Translations under genes and position numbers: made by a program
The notes under the pieces: generated by a model
Databases searched by the model: none
Seen by the model: only the letters and a program-made list of their open reading frames with translations
What the model was told of the DNA's origin: nothing
From: Nitrogeniibacter mangrovi
GTDB lineage: Bacteria > Pseudomonadota > Gammaproteobacteria > Burkholderiales > Rhodocyclaceae
Direction of reading: 5' to 3'
Length of the DNA: 64,000 nt
Assembly (NCBI RefSeq): GCF_010983895.1
Contig: NZ_CP048836.1
Coordinates: forward strand, 1,054,001-1,118,000
Shown: one piece after another, positions 21,027 to 30,802 of the stretch
Layout of the letters: each line of letters opens with the position of its first letter
Numbering within the stretch: the stretch's first letter is position 1

Positions 21027-21805
21027 TGTCGCCCCGGCTCAAGACCGCCCTGGGATTGTCCGTGCTGGTGCACGCGGCGTTCCTCATCGTGCCGCTGGCG
21101 CGGCGCGGCGACGCGCATGCCGACGCCCGGCCCACGGCATTGGCGGTGCGGCTGGTGCCTGCCTCCGCCGATCCGGATCGGCGTGTCGCCGACGCCGTAC
21201 CGCCACCACCACCGGCCCAGACCGCAAGCGTGCCGCCGGAGGCCGCACCGGCGGTCGATGCCCGGCCGCTGCTGGCCCGGCCGGCGCAACACGCCACCGT
21301 GCCGAAGCCGAGGCGAAAGCCCATGCGGCCGGCGCATGCCCATGCCGCACCGCCCCGGCGGCAGGCTGGCGACGCGTCTGCGCAGGCGAAGCCTCAGCCC
21401 CCTGCGGCCGCGGTCGTTCAGCGGGTGCTGGAGACTGCGCCGGAAGGCGGGGCGGCGACGCGTGCGAGCGCGATGCCGCCAGGCGATCCCGCTGGCGTTG
21501 CCGAAGCACCGCCCCCGCCCCTGGTGCCGCCCCTGTTCGGGCTGGCCTACCTGGCCAATCCGAAACCCGTCTATCCGCTGGCGGCACGCCGACGCGGCCT
21601 CGAGGGGCGCGTCGTCTTGCGGGTGCGGGTGAGCGTCGAGGGGCGACCGGTGTCGACCGCGGTGGCGCACAGCTCCGGGCACGACCTGCTCGACGGTGCG
21701 GCGGTCGACGCGGTCAGGCAGTGGCGGTTCGTGCCGGCCCATCGCGGCAGCGAACCGGTGGAAGCTTTCGCCCTCGTGCCGATCCGCTTCAGCCTGCGCA
21801 GCTAG
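21026..21805 (+). CDS. tonB: TonB energy-transducing protein
   Basis: 259 aa. An N-terminal transmembrane helix (LGLSVLVHAAFLIVPLA, about residues 9-25) is followed by a long proline/alanine-rich periplasmic linker (about 45-160). The C-terminal TonB domain (about 180-255) contains NPKPVYPLAARRRGLEGRVV, VSVEGRPVSTAVAHSSGHDL and AVRQWRFVPAH, the contacts for receptor TonB boxes. ATG 21026 overlaps the preceding stop; an upstream start (20936) in frame would put the helix too far from the end. No exbB/exbD are present here, so the proton motor must come from elsewhere. Confidence 0.93.
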   Translation: MSPRLKTALGLSVLVHAAFLIVPLARRGDAHADARPTALAVRLVPASADPDRRVADAVPPPPPAQTASVPPEAAPAVDARPLLARPAQHATVPKPRRKPMRPAHAHAAPPRRQAGDASAQAKPQPPAAAVVQRVLETAPEGGAATRASAMPPGDPAGVAEAPPPPLVPPLFGLAYLANPKPVYPLAARRRGLEGRVVLRVRVSVEGRPVSTAVAHSSGHDLLDGAAVDAVRQWRFVPAHRGSEPVEAFALVPIRFSLRS

Positions 21806-21838
21806 GGTCTGTTCGCCGCAGTCACGCGGCCGGGCCGC

Positions 21839-22435
21839 TCAGACGCGACGCAGGCGCACCCGCCGGAACCACCCGCGCGCCAGTGCCGGCTCGTCCCGTT
21901 CGAGCACCGCAGCCGGCACCTGCGCCAGTACCTCTTCGAGAACCACGTCCATGCGCGTGGCGATGCGCATGGACAGGGGCGTGAGCGCACGGCGTAGCCA
22001 GGCGCGCTGGCCAGGGCGGAGGAACTTGTCGAACACGAACAGGGTGCCGCCCGGGCGGGTGACGCGCAGGGCCTCGCTCAGTGCGGTGGCCGGATCGGGG
22101 ACGACGGCGAGGATCAGGTGCAGCACGGTGTGATCGAACCGGTCGTCGGCGAAGGGCAGGGCCAGCGCGCTGCCCAGCACCGCGTGATAGCGGTGCGTGC
22201 CGGCCCGGCGCAGGCTGCGGCGCAGCATGGCCTCGGTCAGATCGAGGCCGACATAGGTGTGGATGGACGGCAGATGGGGCAGGTCGAGGCCGGTGCCGAC
22301 GCCGGCGACCAGCACCTCGCCGGGCGGCACTTCCGCCAGGGGGGCGAGGCTGATCCGGCGGGCGTTGCGGGTGGCGCCGGCGATGACCCGGTCGTAGAGG
22401 GGCGCGATGACGGTGTAGCTGCGCTTGAGCGACAT
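21839..22435 (-). CDS. Class I SAM-dependent methyltransferase
   Basis: 198 aa, soluble. Motif I is VLVAGVGTGLDLPHL (about 40-54), followed by the acidic residue in YVGLDLTEAML, motif II-like DDRFDHTVLHLILAVVPDP, and RVTRPGGTLFVFDKFLRPGQ. The layout resembles UbiE/COQ5-type enzymes and phospholipid methyltransferases, but the substrate is unknown. It lies 20 nt downstream of apaG on the same strand and converges on tonB. Confidence 0.85.
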   Translation of the reverse strand: MSLKRSYTVIAPLYDRVIAGATRNARRISLAPLAEVPPGEVLVAGVGTGLDLPHLPSIHTYVGLDLTEAMLRRSLRRAGTHRYHAVLGSALALPFADDRFDHTVLHLILAVVPDPATALSEALRVTRPGGTLFVFDKFLRPGQRAWLRRALTPLSMRIATRMDVVLEEVLAQVPAAVLERDEPALARGWFRRVRLRRV

Positions 22436-22455
22436 GGCCCCGGACCGGTGTCGGG

Positions 22456-22845
22456 TCAGTGCAGCACGTTGGGCACGGCCAGGCCGAACTCGGGAATCTC
22501 CGCTTCGAAGTTCTCGCCGTCGGCGGCCACCATCTGATAGGTGCCGCGCATGGAGCCGACCGGCGTGGGCAGCGAACAGCCGCTGGCGTATTCGAAGGAT
22601 TCGCCGGGCGCCAGCTCGGGATGCTCGCCCACCACGCCGAGACCGCGCACTTCCTGCACGTCGCCGTTGCCGTCGGAGATGATCCAGTGGCGGCTGATCA
22701 GCTGGGCGGTGACGTTGCCGGTGTTGGTGAGGGTGATCCGGTAGGCGAAGACATACTCATCCTCGTCGGGGCGGGACTGGTCCTCGAGGTAGAAGGACTT
22801 CGCGGTGACGTCGATACGGTAGTTCGGGGTGTTGTCGTCGGACAT
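22456..22845 (-). CDS. apaG: ApaG protein
   Basis: 129 aa, single fibronectin-like ApaG domain. Segments YVFAYRITLTNTGNVTAQLI, SRHWIISDGNG, GLGVVGEHPELAPGESFEY and GSMRGTYQMV are diagnostic. ApaG is linked to Ap4A metabolism in enterobacteria; its biochemical role is not settled. It heads a two-gene minus-strand unit with the methyltransferase and diverges from rpe. Confidence 0.95.
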   Translation of the reverse strand: MSDDNTPNYRIDVTAKSFYLEDQSRPDEDEYVFAYRITLTNTGNVTAQLISRHWIISDGNGDVQEVRGLGVVGEHPELAPGESFEYASGCSLPTPVGSMRGTYQMVAADGENFEAEIPEFGLAVPNVLH

Positions 22846-22923
22846 GATGGGCGCGGCCTGTCGATGATGCCCCCATTGAAGCCCAAAGGCGTGTCGGTCG
22901 CAACCGCGGGGGCGCGGTCACGG

Positions 22924-22929
22924 TAGAAT
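22924..22929 (+). promoter_or_regulatory. Putative -10 of rpe-gph
   Basis: TAGAAT lies 47 nt before the rpe ATG in the gap divergent from apaG. No good -35 is seen. Confidence 0.3.
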
Positions 22930-22975
22930 GGCGCAAAAAAACGGGATCGGGACGTTCCTCAAGATTGGAGTTGCC

Positions 22976-23677
22976 ATGTACAAGATTGCGCCGAGCCTGC
23001 TGTCGGCTGATTTCGCCCGCCTCGGAGAGGAAGTCCGCGATGTGATCGCCGCGGGGGCCGACTGGATTCATTTCGACGTGATGGACAACCATTACGTGCC
23101 CAACCTGACCATCGGCCCGCTGGTGTGCGAGGCGATCCGCCCCCACACCACGGCACCCATCGATGTGCACCTGATGGTCAAGCCGGTCGATCGCATCATC
23201 CCCGACTTCGCCAAGGCCGGGGCCGACCTCATCACCTTCCATCCGGAAGCGTCCGAACACATCGACCGCTCGCTCGGGCTCATCAAGGAGTCCGGCTGCC
23301 AGGCCGGCCTGGTGTTCAATCCGGCCACCCCGCTGCATCACCTGGACCATGTCATGGACAAGCTCGACATGGTGCTGCTCATGAGCGTGAACCCGGGCTT
23401 CGGCGGGCAGAAGTTCATCCCCGAGGCGCTCGCCAAGCTGCGCGCGGCGCGTGCGAAGATCGACGCCTACACCGAGCGCAGCGGGCGCACGATCCGGCTC
23501 GAGATCGACGGTGGGGTGAAAATCGACAACATCGCCGAGATCGCCGCGGCCGGGGCCGACACCTTCGTCGCCGGCTCGGCGGTGTTCGGCGCCGCGCGGG
23601 ACGAGGATCCCAACCGCTACGACACCGTGATCGGCGCCCTGCGGGCGCAGCTGGCGAGCGTCGGCGGTGCGGCATGA
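22976..23677 (+). CDS. rpe: Ribulose-phosphate 3-epimerase
   Basis: 233 aa, TIM-barrel epimerase interconverting ribulose-5-P and xylulose-5-P. It starts [20 protein letters not shown]. Active-site elements are [53 protein letters not shown] and LEIDGGVK, with VAGSAVFGA for phosphate. ATG 22976 has TTGGAG at 5 nt; the open frame before it starts in a run of A after the promoter and is not family sequence. The TGA overlaps the gph start. Confidence 0.97.
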   Translation: MYKIAPSLLSADFARLGEEVRDVIAAGADWIHFDVMDNHYVPNLTIGPLVCEAIRPHTTAPIDVHLMVKPVDRIIPDFAKAGADLITFHPEASEHIDRSLGLIKESGCQAGLVFNPATPLHHLDHVMDKLDMVLLMSVNPGFGGQKFIPEALAKLRAARAKIDAYTERSGRTIRLEIDGGVKIDNIAEIAAAGADTFVAGSAVFGAARDEDPNRYDTVIGALRAQLASVGGAA

Positions 23678-24342
23678 GCGCGCGTTTCGACGTGGATGCG
23701 GTGCTGTTCGATCTGGACGGCACCCTGCTCGACACCATCGACGATCTGCATGAAGCGGCCAACCGCATGCTCGCCGAGCTCGGCCGGCCGCTGCGGTCGC
23801 GCGAGGAGGTGCGCAACTTCGTCGGCAAGGGCATCCCCAAGCTGGTGGAGCGCTGTCTGGCCGAGCCGGACATGGGCGCGGCGGATTTCGACGCGGCGGT
23901 GGACGTGTTCCGCCGCCACTACCGCGACACCAACGGCCGGCGCGCCGTGCCCTTCGACACGGTGCGCGACACCCTCGACACGCTCAAGGCGCGCGGCTTC
24001 GCCATGGGCGTGGTGACCAACAAGGCGCGCGACTTCACCGAACCGCTGCTGGTGGCCACCGGCCTGGCCGACCATTTCGGCGCGCTCGTCTGTGGCGACA
24101 TGCTGCCGAACAAGAAGCCGGCGCCGGACATGGTGCTGCATGCCTGCGCGGCGCTGGCGGTGCCACCGCAGCGCACGCTGATGGTCGGCGATTCGGCGAA
24201 CGATGCCGAATGCGCCCGGGCGGCCGGCGTGCCGGTGCTGCTCATGACCTATGGCTACACCGAGGGGGTGCCGGTGGACACCATCAATTGCGATGGGCTA
24301 CTATCGAGACTTGCCGAGCTGCCACCGCTGCTCGGCTGCTGA
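23674..24342 (+). CDS. gph: Phosphoglycolate phosphatase
   Basis: 222 aa HAD-family phosphatase with a small cap domain. Motif I is [16 protein letters not shown], motif II VTNK, motif III KKPAPD and motif [18 protein letters not shown], with [10 protein letters not shown] as the usual Gph C-terminal segment. It clears 2-phosphoglycolate. Translational coupling with rpe (ATGA) and position directly before trpE match betaproteobacterial gene order. Confidence 0.95.
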   Translation: MSARFDVDAVLFDLDGTLLDTIDDLHEAANRMLAELGRPLRSREEVRNFVGKGIPKLVERCLAEPDMGAADFDAAVDVFRRHYRDTNGRRAVPFDTVRDTLDTLKARGFAMGVVTNKARDFTEPLLVATGLADHFGALVCGDMLPNKKPAPDMVLHACAALAVPPQRTLMVGDSANDAECARAAGVPVLLMTYGYTEGVPVDTINCDGLLSRLAELPPLLGC

Positions 24343-24348
24343 AACCCA

Positions 24349-24483
24349 ATGAATTCACCGCTTTCAGGCCCAACCGAAAGATTCATCGTGACTCAATCAC
24401 GTTCGCCGTTTCGAGAGGAGATCGCCCCGGTTCGCGCAGGCAGCTCATGCTGGCGCGGCTGGCGTTCATGGTCGTGGCGCTAG
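24349..24483 (+). CDS. trpL: Putative tryptophan operon leader peptide
   Basis: A short frame after gph, below usual gene-call length, ends SCWRGWRSWSWR with four Trp codons in its last eleven codons and stops at TAG 24481-24483. The ATG at 24349 gives 44 aa; a GTG at 24388 would give 31 aa and is closer to usual leader length. Trp-rich leaders ending just before GC hairpins upstream of trpE are the basis of ribosome-mediated attenuation. The stop codon lies inside the first palindrome. Confidence 0.7.
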   Translation: MNSPLSGPTERFIVTQSRSPFREEIAPVRAGSSCWRGWRSWSWR

Positions 24484-24545
24484 CGCCACCGACCATCGGC
24501 GGGGGCTGCCCGCCGTCCGTGCGGCCCACGTGTGCCGCCGCTTTC
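24476..24545 (+). promoter_or_regulatory. Probable trp attenuator hairpins
   Basis: Three stems lie in sequence between the leader peptide and trpE: the palindrome GGCGCTAGCGCC (24476-24487), a 7-bp stem CGGCGGG/CCCGCCG (24497-24515), and GCGGC/GCCGC (24521-24538) followed by CGCTTTCG. The last lacks a strong T-run. Alternative pairings between the segments look possible because all are G/C-rich. Confidence 0.5.
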
Positions 24546-24575
24546 GAATAAGAACCGCCGAACCCGGAGTCACCC

Positions 24576-26051
24576 ATGCTGGAATCTGAATTCAAGGCCC
24601 TGGCCCAACAGGGCTACAACCGTATCCCGGTCACGCTCGAGACCTTCGCCGATCTCGACACCCCGCTGTCCATCTACCTGAAGCTGGCCGACGCGCCCTA
24701 CACCTACCTGCTCGAATCCGTGCAGGGCGGTGAGCGCTTCGGTCGCTATTCCATCATCGGCCTGGCCGCCAGCACCCGCATCGAGGTGCATGGTCGCGAT
24801 GCCCTGCTGCTCAATGGCAACAGCCTCATCGAGCGCCGCGACGACACCAACCCGCTCGATTTCATCGGCGAGGTCATGGCGCGCATCAAGGTACCGCCGC
24901 GCGACGGCCTGCCGCGTTTCGCCGGTGGCCTGGTCGGCTGCTTCGGCTACGACACGGTGCGCTACATCGAGTCGCGCCTGGCCCACGCCGAGCACGAGGA
25001 CCCGCTGGGCACGCCGGACATCCTGCTGCTGCTCTCCGAAGAGATCGCCATCGTCGACAACCTGTCGGGCAAGCTCACCCTGGTGGTCTACGCCGACCCG
25101 CAGGTGCCCGGCGCCTTCCGTCGCGCCAAGCAGCGTCTGGCGGAGCTGATCGACAAGCTGCGCTCGCCGGTGCAGATCCCGGCCGACACCCGCGCCGAGC
25201 CGGCCGAGGCGGTGTCCAGTTTCGGCGAGGACGCCTTCAAGGCGGCGGTGCAGAAGGCCAAGGACTACATCGTCGAGGGCGACATCATGCAGGTGGTGCT
25301 CTCCCAGCGCATGAGCAAGCCCTTCGCGGCCACGCCACTGGCGCTGTACCGCGCCATCCGCACGCTCAACCCCTCGCCCTACATGTTCTATTTCAACTTC
25401 GAGGACTTCCAGGTGGTGGGCGCCTCGCCCGAGATCCTGGTGCGCCTCGAGGACGACAAGGTCACCTTGCGCCCCATCGCCGGCACCCGGCCGCGCGGCA
25501 AGACCCAGGACGAGGACGTGGCCCTCGAGGCCGATCTGCTCGCCGACGAGAAGGAGCGCGCCGAGCATGTGCAGCTGCTCGACCTGGGCCGCAACGACGT
25601 GGGCCGGGTGGCGCAGACCGGCTCGGTGAAGGTGACCGACCAGTTCACCATCGAGCGCTACTCGCACGTGATGCACATCGTCTCCAACGTGGAAGGCACG
25701 CTGCGCGAGGGGCTCGACGCGCTCGCGGTGCTGCGCGCCAGCTTCCCGGCCGGCACGGTGTCGGGGGCGCCCAAGGTGCGCGCCATGGAAATCATCGACG
25801 AGCTCGAGCCGGTCAAGCGCGGCATGTACGCCGGCGCCTCCGGCTACCTGGGTTTTCACGGCGACATGGACCTGTGCATCAACATCCGCACCGCCGTGCT
25901 CAAGGACGGTCAGATCCATGTGCAGGCCGGCGCCGGCATCGTCGCCGACTCGGTGCCCGACAACGAATGGACGGAAACGCGCAACAAGGCGCTCGCGATG
26001 CTGCGCGCCGCCCAGATGGCCGAACGCGGTCTCGACTCCGAACTGGACTGA
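24576..26051 (+). CDS. trpE: Anthranilate synthase component I
   Basis: 491 aa. TrpE converts chorismate to anthranilate with ammonia supplied by TrpG. The N-terminal tryptophan feedback site region includes [18 protein letters not shown]. The catalytic half shows [78 protein letters not shown] and [12 protein letters not shown]. It stands behind the leader/attenuator but is separated from trpG by two other genes. Confidence 0.98.
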   Translation: MLESEFKALAQQGYNRIPVTLETFADLDTPLSIYLKLADAPYTYLLESVQGGERFGRYSIIGLAASTRIEVHGRDALLLNGNSLIERRDDTNPLDFIGEVMARIKVPPRDGLPRFAGGLVGCFGYDTVRYIESRLAHAEHEDPLGTPDILLLLSEEIAIVDNLSGKLTLVVYADPQVPGAFRRAKQRLAELIDKLRSPVQIPADTRAEPAEAVSSFGEDAFKAAVQKAKDYIVEGDIMQVVLSQRMSKPFAATPLALYRAIRTLNPSPYMFYFNFEDFQVVGASPEILVRLEDDKVTLRPIAGTRPRGKTQDEDVALEADLLADEKERAEHVQLLDLGRNDVGRVAQTGSVKVTDQFTIERYSHVMHIVSNVEGTLREGLDALAVLRASFPAGTVSGAPKVRAMEIIDELEPVKRGMYAGASGYLGFHGDMDLCINIRTAVLKDGQIHVQAGAGIVADSVPDNEWTETRNKALAMLRAAQMAERGLDSELD

Positions 26052-26104
26052 TCCCCACCGGCCTGCGGGCCGGATGAGAACAACGATACGGCAGGAGGTG
26101 CCCC

Positions 26105-27460
26105 ATGGGTGAAGAGACCAATGTGTTCTACCGCAATCCGTTCGCCGACTATCCGATGGTGGCCCGGGGCGAGGGGATCTATCTCGTCGACACCAAGGGC
26201 AAGCGCTACATGGATGCCTGCGGCGGCGCGGTGGTCTCGTCCATCGGCCACAGCGTGCGCGAGGTGGTCGAGGCGCTCAAGACCCAGCTCGACAGCTGCG
26301 AATTCGCCCACACCAGCCAGTTCACCAACCGCCCGCAGGAAGCACTCGCCGGCCTGCTGGCGGAGTTGGCGCCGGGCGGGCTGAACCATGCCTATTTCGT
26401 GTCGGGGGGCTCCGAGGCGGTCGAGTCGGCCATCAAGATGGCGCGCGCCTACTGGGTGCAGATGGGGCGGCCGGAAAAATGGATGGTCATCGGCCGCGAG
26501 CAGAGCTACCACGGCAACACCCTGGGGGCGCTGGCGGCCGGCGGCAACCCGTGGCGCCGGGCGATCTACGAGCCCATGCTCTACCAGCGCCCGCGCGTGG
26601 CCCCGTGCTATTGCTACCGCTGCCCGTTCAAGAAGGACCCGGCCCACTGCGCCATCGAGTGCGCCGACGACCTGGAGCGCGCCATCCTCGAGGTGGGGCC
26701 GGAGAAGATCTCCGCCTTCATCGCCGAGCCGGTGGTGGGCGCCACCGCCGGCGCGCTGGTGCCGCACGACGGCTACTTCCGCCGCATCCGCGAGATCTGC
26801 GACCGCTACGACGTGCTGCTCATCGCCGACGAGGTGATGACCGGCATGGGCCGCACCGGCAAGTGGTTCGCCATGCGCCACTGGGGCGTGGTGCCCGACA
26901 TGCTGTGCGTGGCCAAGGGGCTGGCCGCCGGCTACGTGCCCATTGGCGCCACCCTGGTGCACGACCGCATCGTGGACACCTTCACCAACCGGCGCAACGT
27001 GTTCCAGCACGGCCACACCTACATGGGGCATCCGCTCGCGGCGGCGGCCGGGGTCGCGGTGATCAACTACATCAAGGAACACAATCTGGTCGACAAGAGC
27101 GCGAAGATGGGGGAGGAGCTGCTGCGCCGCCTGCACGAGCATCTGGACGACCACCCGCACGTGGGCGACATCCGCGGCAAGGGGCTGTTCGCCGGGGTGG
27201 AGTTCGTCGCCGACCGGGCCACCCGGGAGCCGTTCGAGCCGGAACTGGGGTTCAAGCAGCTGGTGGGCGAGGCCGCCTTCAAGCTCGGCCTGATCATCTA
27301 CCCCATGGCCGGCACCATCGACGGGCGCCGCGGCGACCATGTGCTGATCGCGCCGCCCTTCATCATCACCAAGGCGCAGATCGGCCGCCTGGTCGAGTTG
27401 CTGCACAAGGCGATCGACAAGGCCTGCGACACCCTGCGCGCCGCCGGGAAGCTCAAGTGA
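26105..27460 (+). CDS. Class III PLP-dependent aminotransferase
   Basis: 451 aa, fold-type I omega-aminotransferase family. Visible are the PLP-phosphate region [15 protein letters not shown], the [13 protein letters not shown] segment, [14 protein letters not shown] (Asp contacting the pyridine nitrogen), and the Schiff-base Lys in [15 protein letters not shown]. An unusual four-cysteine stretch [10 protein letters not shown]...CAIEC lies at about residues 176-194. It lies 53 nt after trpE and overlaps the next gene's GTG start. Substrate unknown; the pairing with a BKACE suggests transamination of an amino acid that yields a beta-keto acid, or the reverse. Confidence 0.88.
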   Translation: MGEETNVFYRNPFADYPMVARGEGIYLVDTKGKRYMDACGGAVVSSIGHSVREVVEALKTQLDSCEFAHTSQFTNRPQEALAGLLAELAPGGLNHAYFVSGGSEAVESAIKMARAYWVQMGRPEKWMVIGREQSYHGNTLGALAAGGNPWRRAIYEPMLYQRPRVAPCYCYRCPFKKDPAHCAIECADDLERAILEVGPEKISAFIAEPVVGATAGALVPHDGYFRRIREICDRYDVLLIADEVMTGMGRTGKWFAMRHWGVVPDMLCVAKGLAAGYVPIGATLVHDRIVDTFTNRRNVFQHGHTYMGHPLAAAAGVAVINYIKEHNLVDKSAKMGEELLRRLHEHLDDHPHVGDIRGKGLFAGVEFVADRATREPFEPELGFKQLVGEAAFKLGLIIYPMAGTIDGRRGDHVLIAPPFIITKAQIGRLVELLHKAIDKACDTLRAAGKLK

Positions 27461-28284
27461 GCGCGCCCGCGGTGTGTCTCACGGTGGCGCCGAACGGGGC
27501 GCGGCGCGGCAAGGCCGATCATGCGGCGATTCCGCTCGCACCGGTCGAGATCGCTGCCGAGGCGCTGCTGTGCGCGCGTCAGGGTGCCTCCATCCTGCAC
27601 CTGCATGTGCGCGACGGCGACGGGGCGCACAGCCTCGATGCGGGCCGCTATCGCGAGGCCATCGCCGCGGTGCGCGAACTGAGCGACATCGTCGTGCAGC
27701 CGACCACCGAGCGGGTGGGGCGTTTCGCCCCCGCCGACATGATGGCGGTGCAGCGTGCCCTGACGCCGGAGATGATCACCTTCAACCTCAACGAGCTGCT
27801 CGACCCGGACGACGAGGCGCAGACCGGCGCGGTGCGCGATTTTCTCGCCGAAACCGCGGCGGCCGGCACGGTGCCGCAGTACATCATCTACTCGCTCGAT
27901 CAGCTCCGCCTGCTGGTGCGCTGGTGGGAGGCCGGCTGGCTGCCACAGGCCGAGCCGTGGGTGCTGATCGTGCTCGGGCGCTATTCGGGTACCACCAGCC
28001 GCCCGACCGACATCCTCGCCTACCTGCCGCACGTCCCCGAGCGATGGCGATGGGGCGTGTGCGCCTTCGGGGCGCCGGAACTGGCCTGCGTGACCCAGGC
28101 CGCGCTGGCGGGGGGGCATTGCCGCGTCGGTTTCGAGAACAACATGACCGCCGCCGATGGCAGGCCCCTGCGCGACAATGCCGACCAGGTGACGCGCCTG
28201 GCCGAGGTGCTGGGCGCGCTGGGCATCGGCCTCATGAGTGCGGCCGAGGTCAGGACGCATTTCGGATTGAAAGCGGTCGCCTGA
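27457..28284 (+). CDS. Beta-keto acid cleavage enzyme (BKACE, DUF849 family)
   Basis: 275 aa TIM-barrel enzyme. The family (first known as 3-keto-5-aminohexanoate cleavage enzyme of lysine fermentation) condenses a beta-keto acid with acetyl-CoA and releases acetoacetate and a CoA ester. Zn-ligand pattern HLHVRD (residues about 48-53) and GFENNM near 225 match the family HxH and Glu; VLGRYSGTT is another conserved block. GTG 27457 overlaps the aminotransferase stop. It is not part of tryptophan synthesis, and which keto acid it uses cannot be told. Confidence 0.85.
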   Translation: MSAPAVCLTVAPNGARRGKADHAAIPLAPVEIAAEALLCARQGASILHLHVRDGDGAHSLDAGRYREAIAAVRELSDIVVQPTTERVGRFAPADMMAVQRALTPEMITFNLNELLDPDDEAQTGAVRDFLAETAAAGTVPQYIIYSLDQLRLLVRWWEAGWLPQAEPWVLIVLGRYSGTTSRPTDILAYLPHVPERWRWGVCAFGAPELACVTQAALAGGHCRVGFENNMTAADGRPLRDNADQVTRLAEVLGALGIGLMSAAEVRTHFGLKAVA

Positions 28285-28307
28285 GCGACCGCCACAGGAG
28301 TAGCAAC

Positions 28308-28877
28308 GTGTTGCTGATGATCGACAACTACGACAGTTTCACCTACAACCTCGTGCAGTATTTCGGCGAACTGGGCGCCGAGGTGCGTACCTACCGCAAC
28401 GACGAGATCACCGTCGACGAGATCGAAGGGATGGCGCCCACCCAGCTGGTGATTTCGCCGGGGCCGTGTTCGCCCGCCGAAGCGGGCATCTCGGTGGCGG
28501 CCATCCGGCATTTCGCCGGCAAGCTGCCCATCCTCGGCGTGTGCCTGGGCCACCAGAGCATCGGCGCCGCCTTCGGCGGCAAGGTGGTGCACGCCAAGCA
28601 GCTCATGCATGGCAAGGTCTCCGAGGTGCATCATGAAAACCGCGGCGTGTTCAAGGGCCTGCCCAACCCGCTGGTGTGCACCCGCTATCATTCCCTCGCC
28701 GTCGAACGCGAGAGCCTGCCCGAGTGCCTCGAGGTGACGGCCTGGACCGACGACGGCGAGATCATGGGCCTGCGCCACACCACCCTCGAGGTCGAGGGCG
28801 TGCAGTTCCACCCCGAATCCATCCTCACGCAGCACGGCCACGACCTGCTGCGCAACTTTCTCGAACGCACCGCCTGA
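28308..28877 (+). CDS. trpG: Anthranilate synthase component II (glutamine amidotransferase)
   Basis: 189 aa class I glutaminase subunit of anthranilate synthase. It starts [19 protein letters not shown] (GTG start with CAGGAG at 7 nt). The catalytic triad is visible: Cys in [12 protein letters not shown], His and Glu in [22 protein letters not shown] is the oxyanion strand. It may also serve as PabA, as in many bacteria. It follows the BKACE gene by 23 nt and precedes trpD by 11 nt. Confidence 0.97.
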   Translation: MLLMIDNYDSFTYNLVQYFGELGAEVRTYRNDEITVDEIEGMAPTQLVISPGPCSPAEAGISVAAIRHFAGKLPILGVCLGHQSIGAAFGGKVVHAKQLMHGKVSEVHHENRGVFKGLPNPLVCTRYHSLAVERESLPECLEVTAWTDDGEIMGLRHTTLEVEGVQFHPESILTQHGHDLLRNFLERTA

Positions 28878-28888
28878 AGGAAGAGACG

Positions 28889-29920
28889 ATGAACATCACG
28901 CCCCAGGAAGCGCTCCAGCGCGTCATCGAACATCGCGAGATCTTCTTCGACGAGATGGTCGCCCTCATGCGCCGGATCATGGCCGGCGAGATCTCGCCGG
29001 TGCAGACCGCCGCCATCCTCGCCGGCCTGCGCACCAAGAAGGAGACCATCGGCGAGATCGCGGCGGCCGCCACGGTCATGCGCGAGCTGTCCACCAAGGT
29101 GGCGGTGCCCCCGCCCAACGACAACTTCCTCGATGTGGTCGGCACCGGCGGCGACGGCATCCACACCTTCAACATCTCCACCGCCACCATCTTCGTCGCC
29201 GCGGCGGCCGGCGCGCGGGTGGCCAAGCATGGCGGGCGCAGCGTCTCGTCCAGCTCCGGCAGTGCCGACGTGCTCGAGGCGCTGGGCGTGAATCTGGCCC
29301 TGTCGCCCGAGCAGGTCGCCGAGTGCATCGCCGAGACCGGCATCGGCTTCATGTTCGCGCCCAACCACCACAGCGCCATGAAGAACGTCGCCCCCGTGCG
29401 CAAGGAGATGGGGGTGCGCACCATCTTCAACATCCTCGGCCCGCTCACCAACCCGGCCGGTGCGCCCAACACCCTGATGGGGGTGTTCCATCCCGACCTG
29501 GTGGGCATCCAGGCGCGCGTCATGCAGCGCCTGGGCGCCGACCATGTACTGGTGGTGCACGGCCGCGACGGCATGGACGAAGTGTCGCTGGGGGCCGCGA
29601 CCATGGTCGCCGAGCTCGTGGACGGGCAGGTGCGCGAGTACGACATCCACCCCGAGGACTTCGGCCTGCAGATGCAGTCGGCGCGCCAGATCCAGGTGCA
29701 TGACGCGGCCGAGTCGAAAGGCATGCTGCTCGGCGCGCTCGACAACGTGCCCGGCGCGGCGCGCGACATCGTCGTGCTCAATGCCGGCGTCGCGCTCTAT
29801 ACCGCCAAGCTGGCCGACACCGTCGCCGATGGCATCGGCAAGGCACGCGAGGTCATCGCCAGCGGCGCCGCGCGCGCCAAGGTGGATGCATTCGCGCGCT
29901 ACACGCAACGCTTTGCCTGA
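28889..29920 (+). CDS. trpD: Anthranilate phosphoribosyltransferase
   Basis: 343 aa. TrpD joins anthranilate to PRPP. It shows [20 protein letters not shown] (PRPP loop), [55 protein letters not shown] and [13 protein letters not shown] with its metal-binding acidic pair. ATG 28889 follows GAAGGAAGAG. Co-directional with trpG and trpC. Confidence 0.98.
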   Translation: MNITPQEALQRVIEHREIFFDEMVALMRRIMAGEISPVQTAAILAGLRTKKETIGEIAAAATVMRELSTKVAVPPPNDNFLDVVGTGGDGIHTFNISTATIFVAAAAGARVAKHGGRSVSSSSGSADVLEALGVNLALSPEQVAECIAETGIGFMFAPNHHSAMKNVAPVRKEMGVRTIFNILGPLTNPAGAPNTLMGVFHPDLVGIQARVMQRLGADHVLVVHGRDGMDEVSLGAATMVAELVDGQVREYDIHPEDFGLQMQSARQIQVHDAAESKGMLLGALDNVPGAARDIVVLNAGVALYTAKLADTVADGIGKAREVIASGAARAKVDAFARYTQRFA

Positions 29921-29998
29921 GCGGCGGTCCATTGTCTGAACGAAGTGAGGCCGTGGCGCGGTATCCCGCGGTGCGGTGCTCCGTCTCCCGAGAATCGA

Positions 29999-30787
29999 AT
30001 GAGTGATGTCCTGAACAAGATCCTCGCCGTGAAGGCCGAGGAGGTCGCCGCCGGCAAGCTGGCGCGGCCGCTTGCCGAAATCGAACGCGAGGCGCGGGCC
30101 CAGCCGGCGCCGCGCGATTTTGCCGGCGCCCTGCGTGCCAAGGTGGCGGCCGGTCGGGCCGCGGTGATCGCCGAGGTCAAGAAGGCCAGTCCCTCCAAGG
30201 GCGTGCTGCGCGAGCATTTCGTGCCGGCCGAGATCGCCGCCGCGTATGAAGCCGGCGGCGCGGCCTGCCTGTCGGTGCTCACCGACCGCCAGTTCTTCCA
30301 GGGGGCGCCGGAGTATCTGCAGCAGGCGCGTGCCGCGTGTGCGCTGCCGGTGCTGCGCAAGGATTTCATGATCGACCCGTGGCAGGTGCTCGAGGCGCGC
30401 GCCATGGGCGCGGATGCGATCCTGCTCATCGTCGCCGCCCTGTCGCTGGCGCAGATGCAGGAGCTCGAGGCGGTCGCCGAGGCGCTCGGCATGGCGGTGC
30501 TGGTGGAGAGCCACAGCGAGGGCGAGCTCGATCTGGCCCTGCAGCTGCGCACCCCGCTCATCGGCATCAACAACCGCAACCTGCGCACCTTCGAGGTCTC
30601 CCTCGACTTCACCCTCGACCAGCTCGACCGCATCCCCGCCGACCGGCTGGTGATCACCGAATCCGGCATTCTGTCGGCTGCCGACGTGCAGCGCATGCGC
30701 ACGCACAAGGTCAATGCCTTCCTCGTGGGCGAGGCCTTCATGCGCGCCCCCAACCCTGGCGAGGCGCTGCAGCAGCTGTTCGGCTGA
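29999..30787 (+). CDS. trpC: Indole-3-glycerol phosphate synthase
   Basis: 262 aa TIM-barrel enzyme. Key segments are [17 protein letters not shown] (catalytic Lys), [48 protein letters not shown], and [15 protein letters not shown] with phosphate-binding [15 protein letters not shown]. It is monofunctional, with no TrpF domain. A 78-nt gap separates it from trpD; tamB begins 15 nt after it. trpF, trpB and trpA are not in the window. Confidence 0.97.
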   Translation: MSDVLNKILAVKAEEVAAGKLARPLAEIEREARAQPAPRDFAGALRAKVAAGRAAVIAEVKKASPSKGVLREHFVPAEIAAAYEAGGAACLSVLTDRQFFQGAPEYLQQARAACALPVLRKDFMIDPWQVLEARAMGADAILLIVAALSLAQMQELEAVAEALGMAVLVESHSEGELDLALQLRTPLIGINNRNLRTFEVSLDFTLDQLDRIPADRLVITESGILSAADVQRMRTHKVNAFLVGEAFMRAPNPGEALQQLFG

Positions 30788-30802
30788 GGCCCCAAGGCAG
30801 GC

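Noticed and set aside
22928-22975. N-terminal extension of rpe from an upstream ATG
   Set aside because: The extension overlaps the promoter -10 and a run of A, and the ATG at 22976 has an RBS and the exact family N-terminus.
24391-24575. Region before trpE considered as a separate protein gene on minus (70 codons)
   Set aside because: The Trp-rich plus-strand leader and hairpins explain the region better; the minus frame has no RBS or recognisable content.
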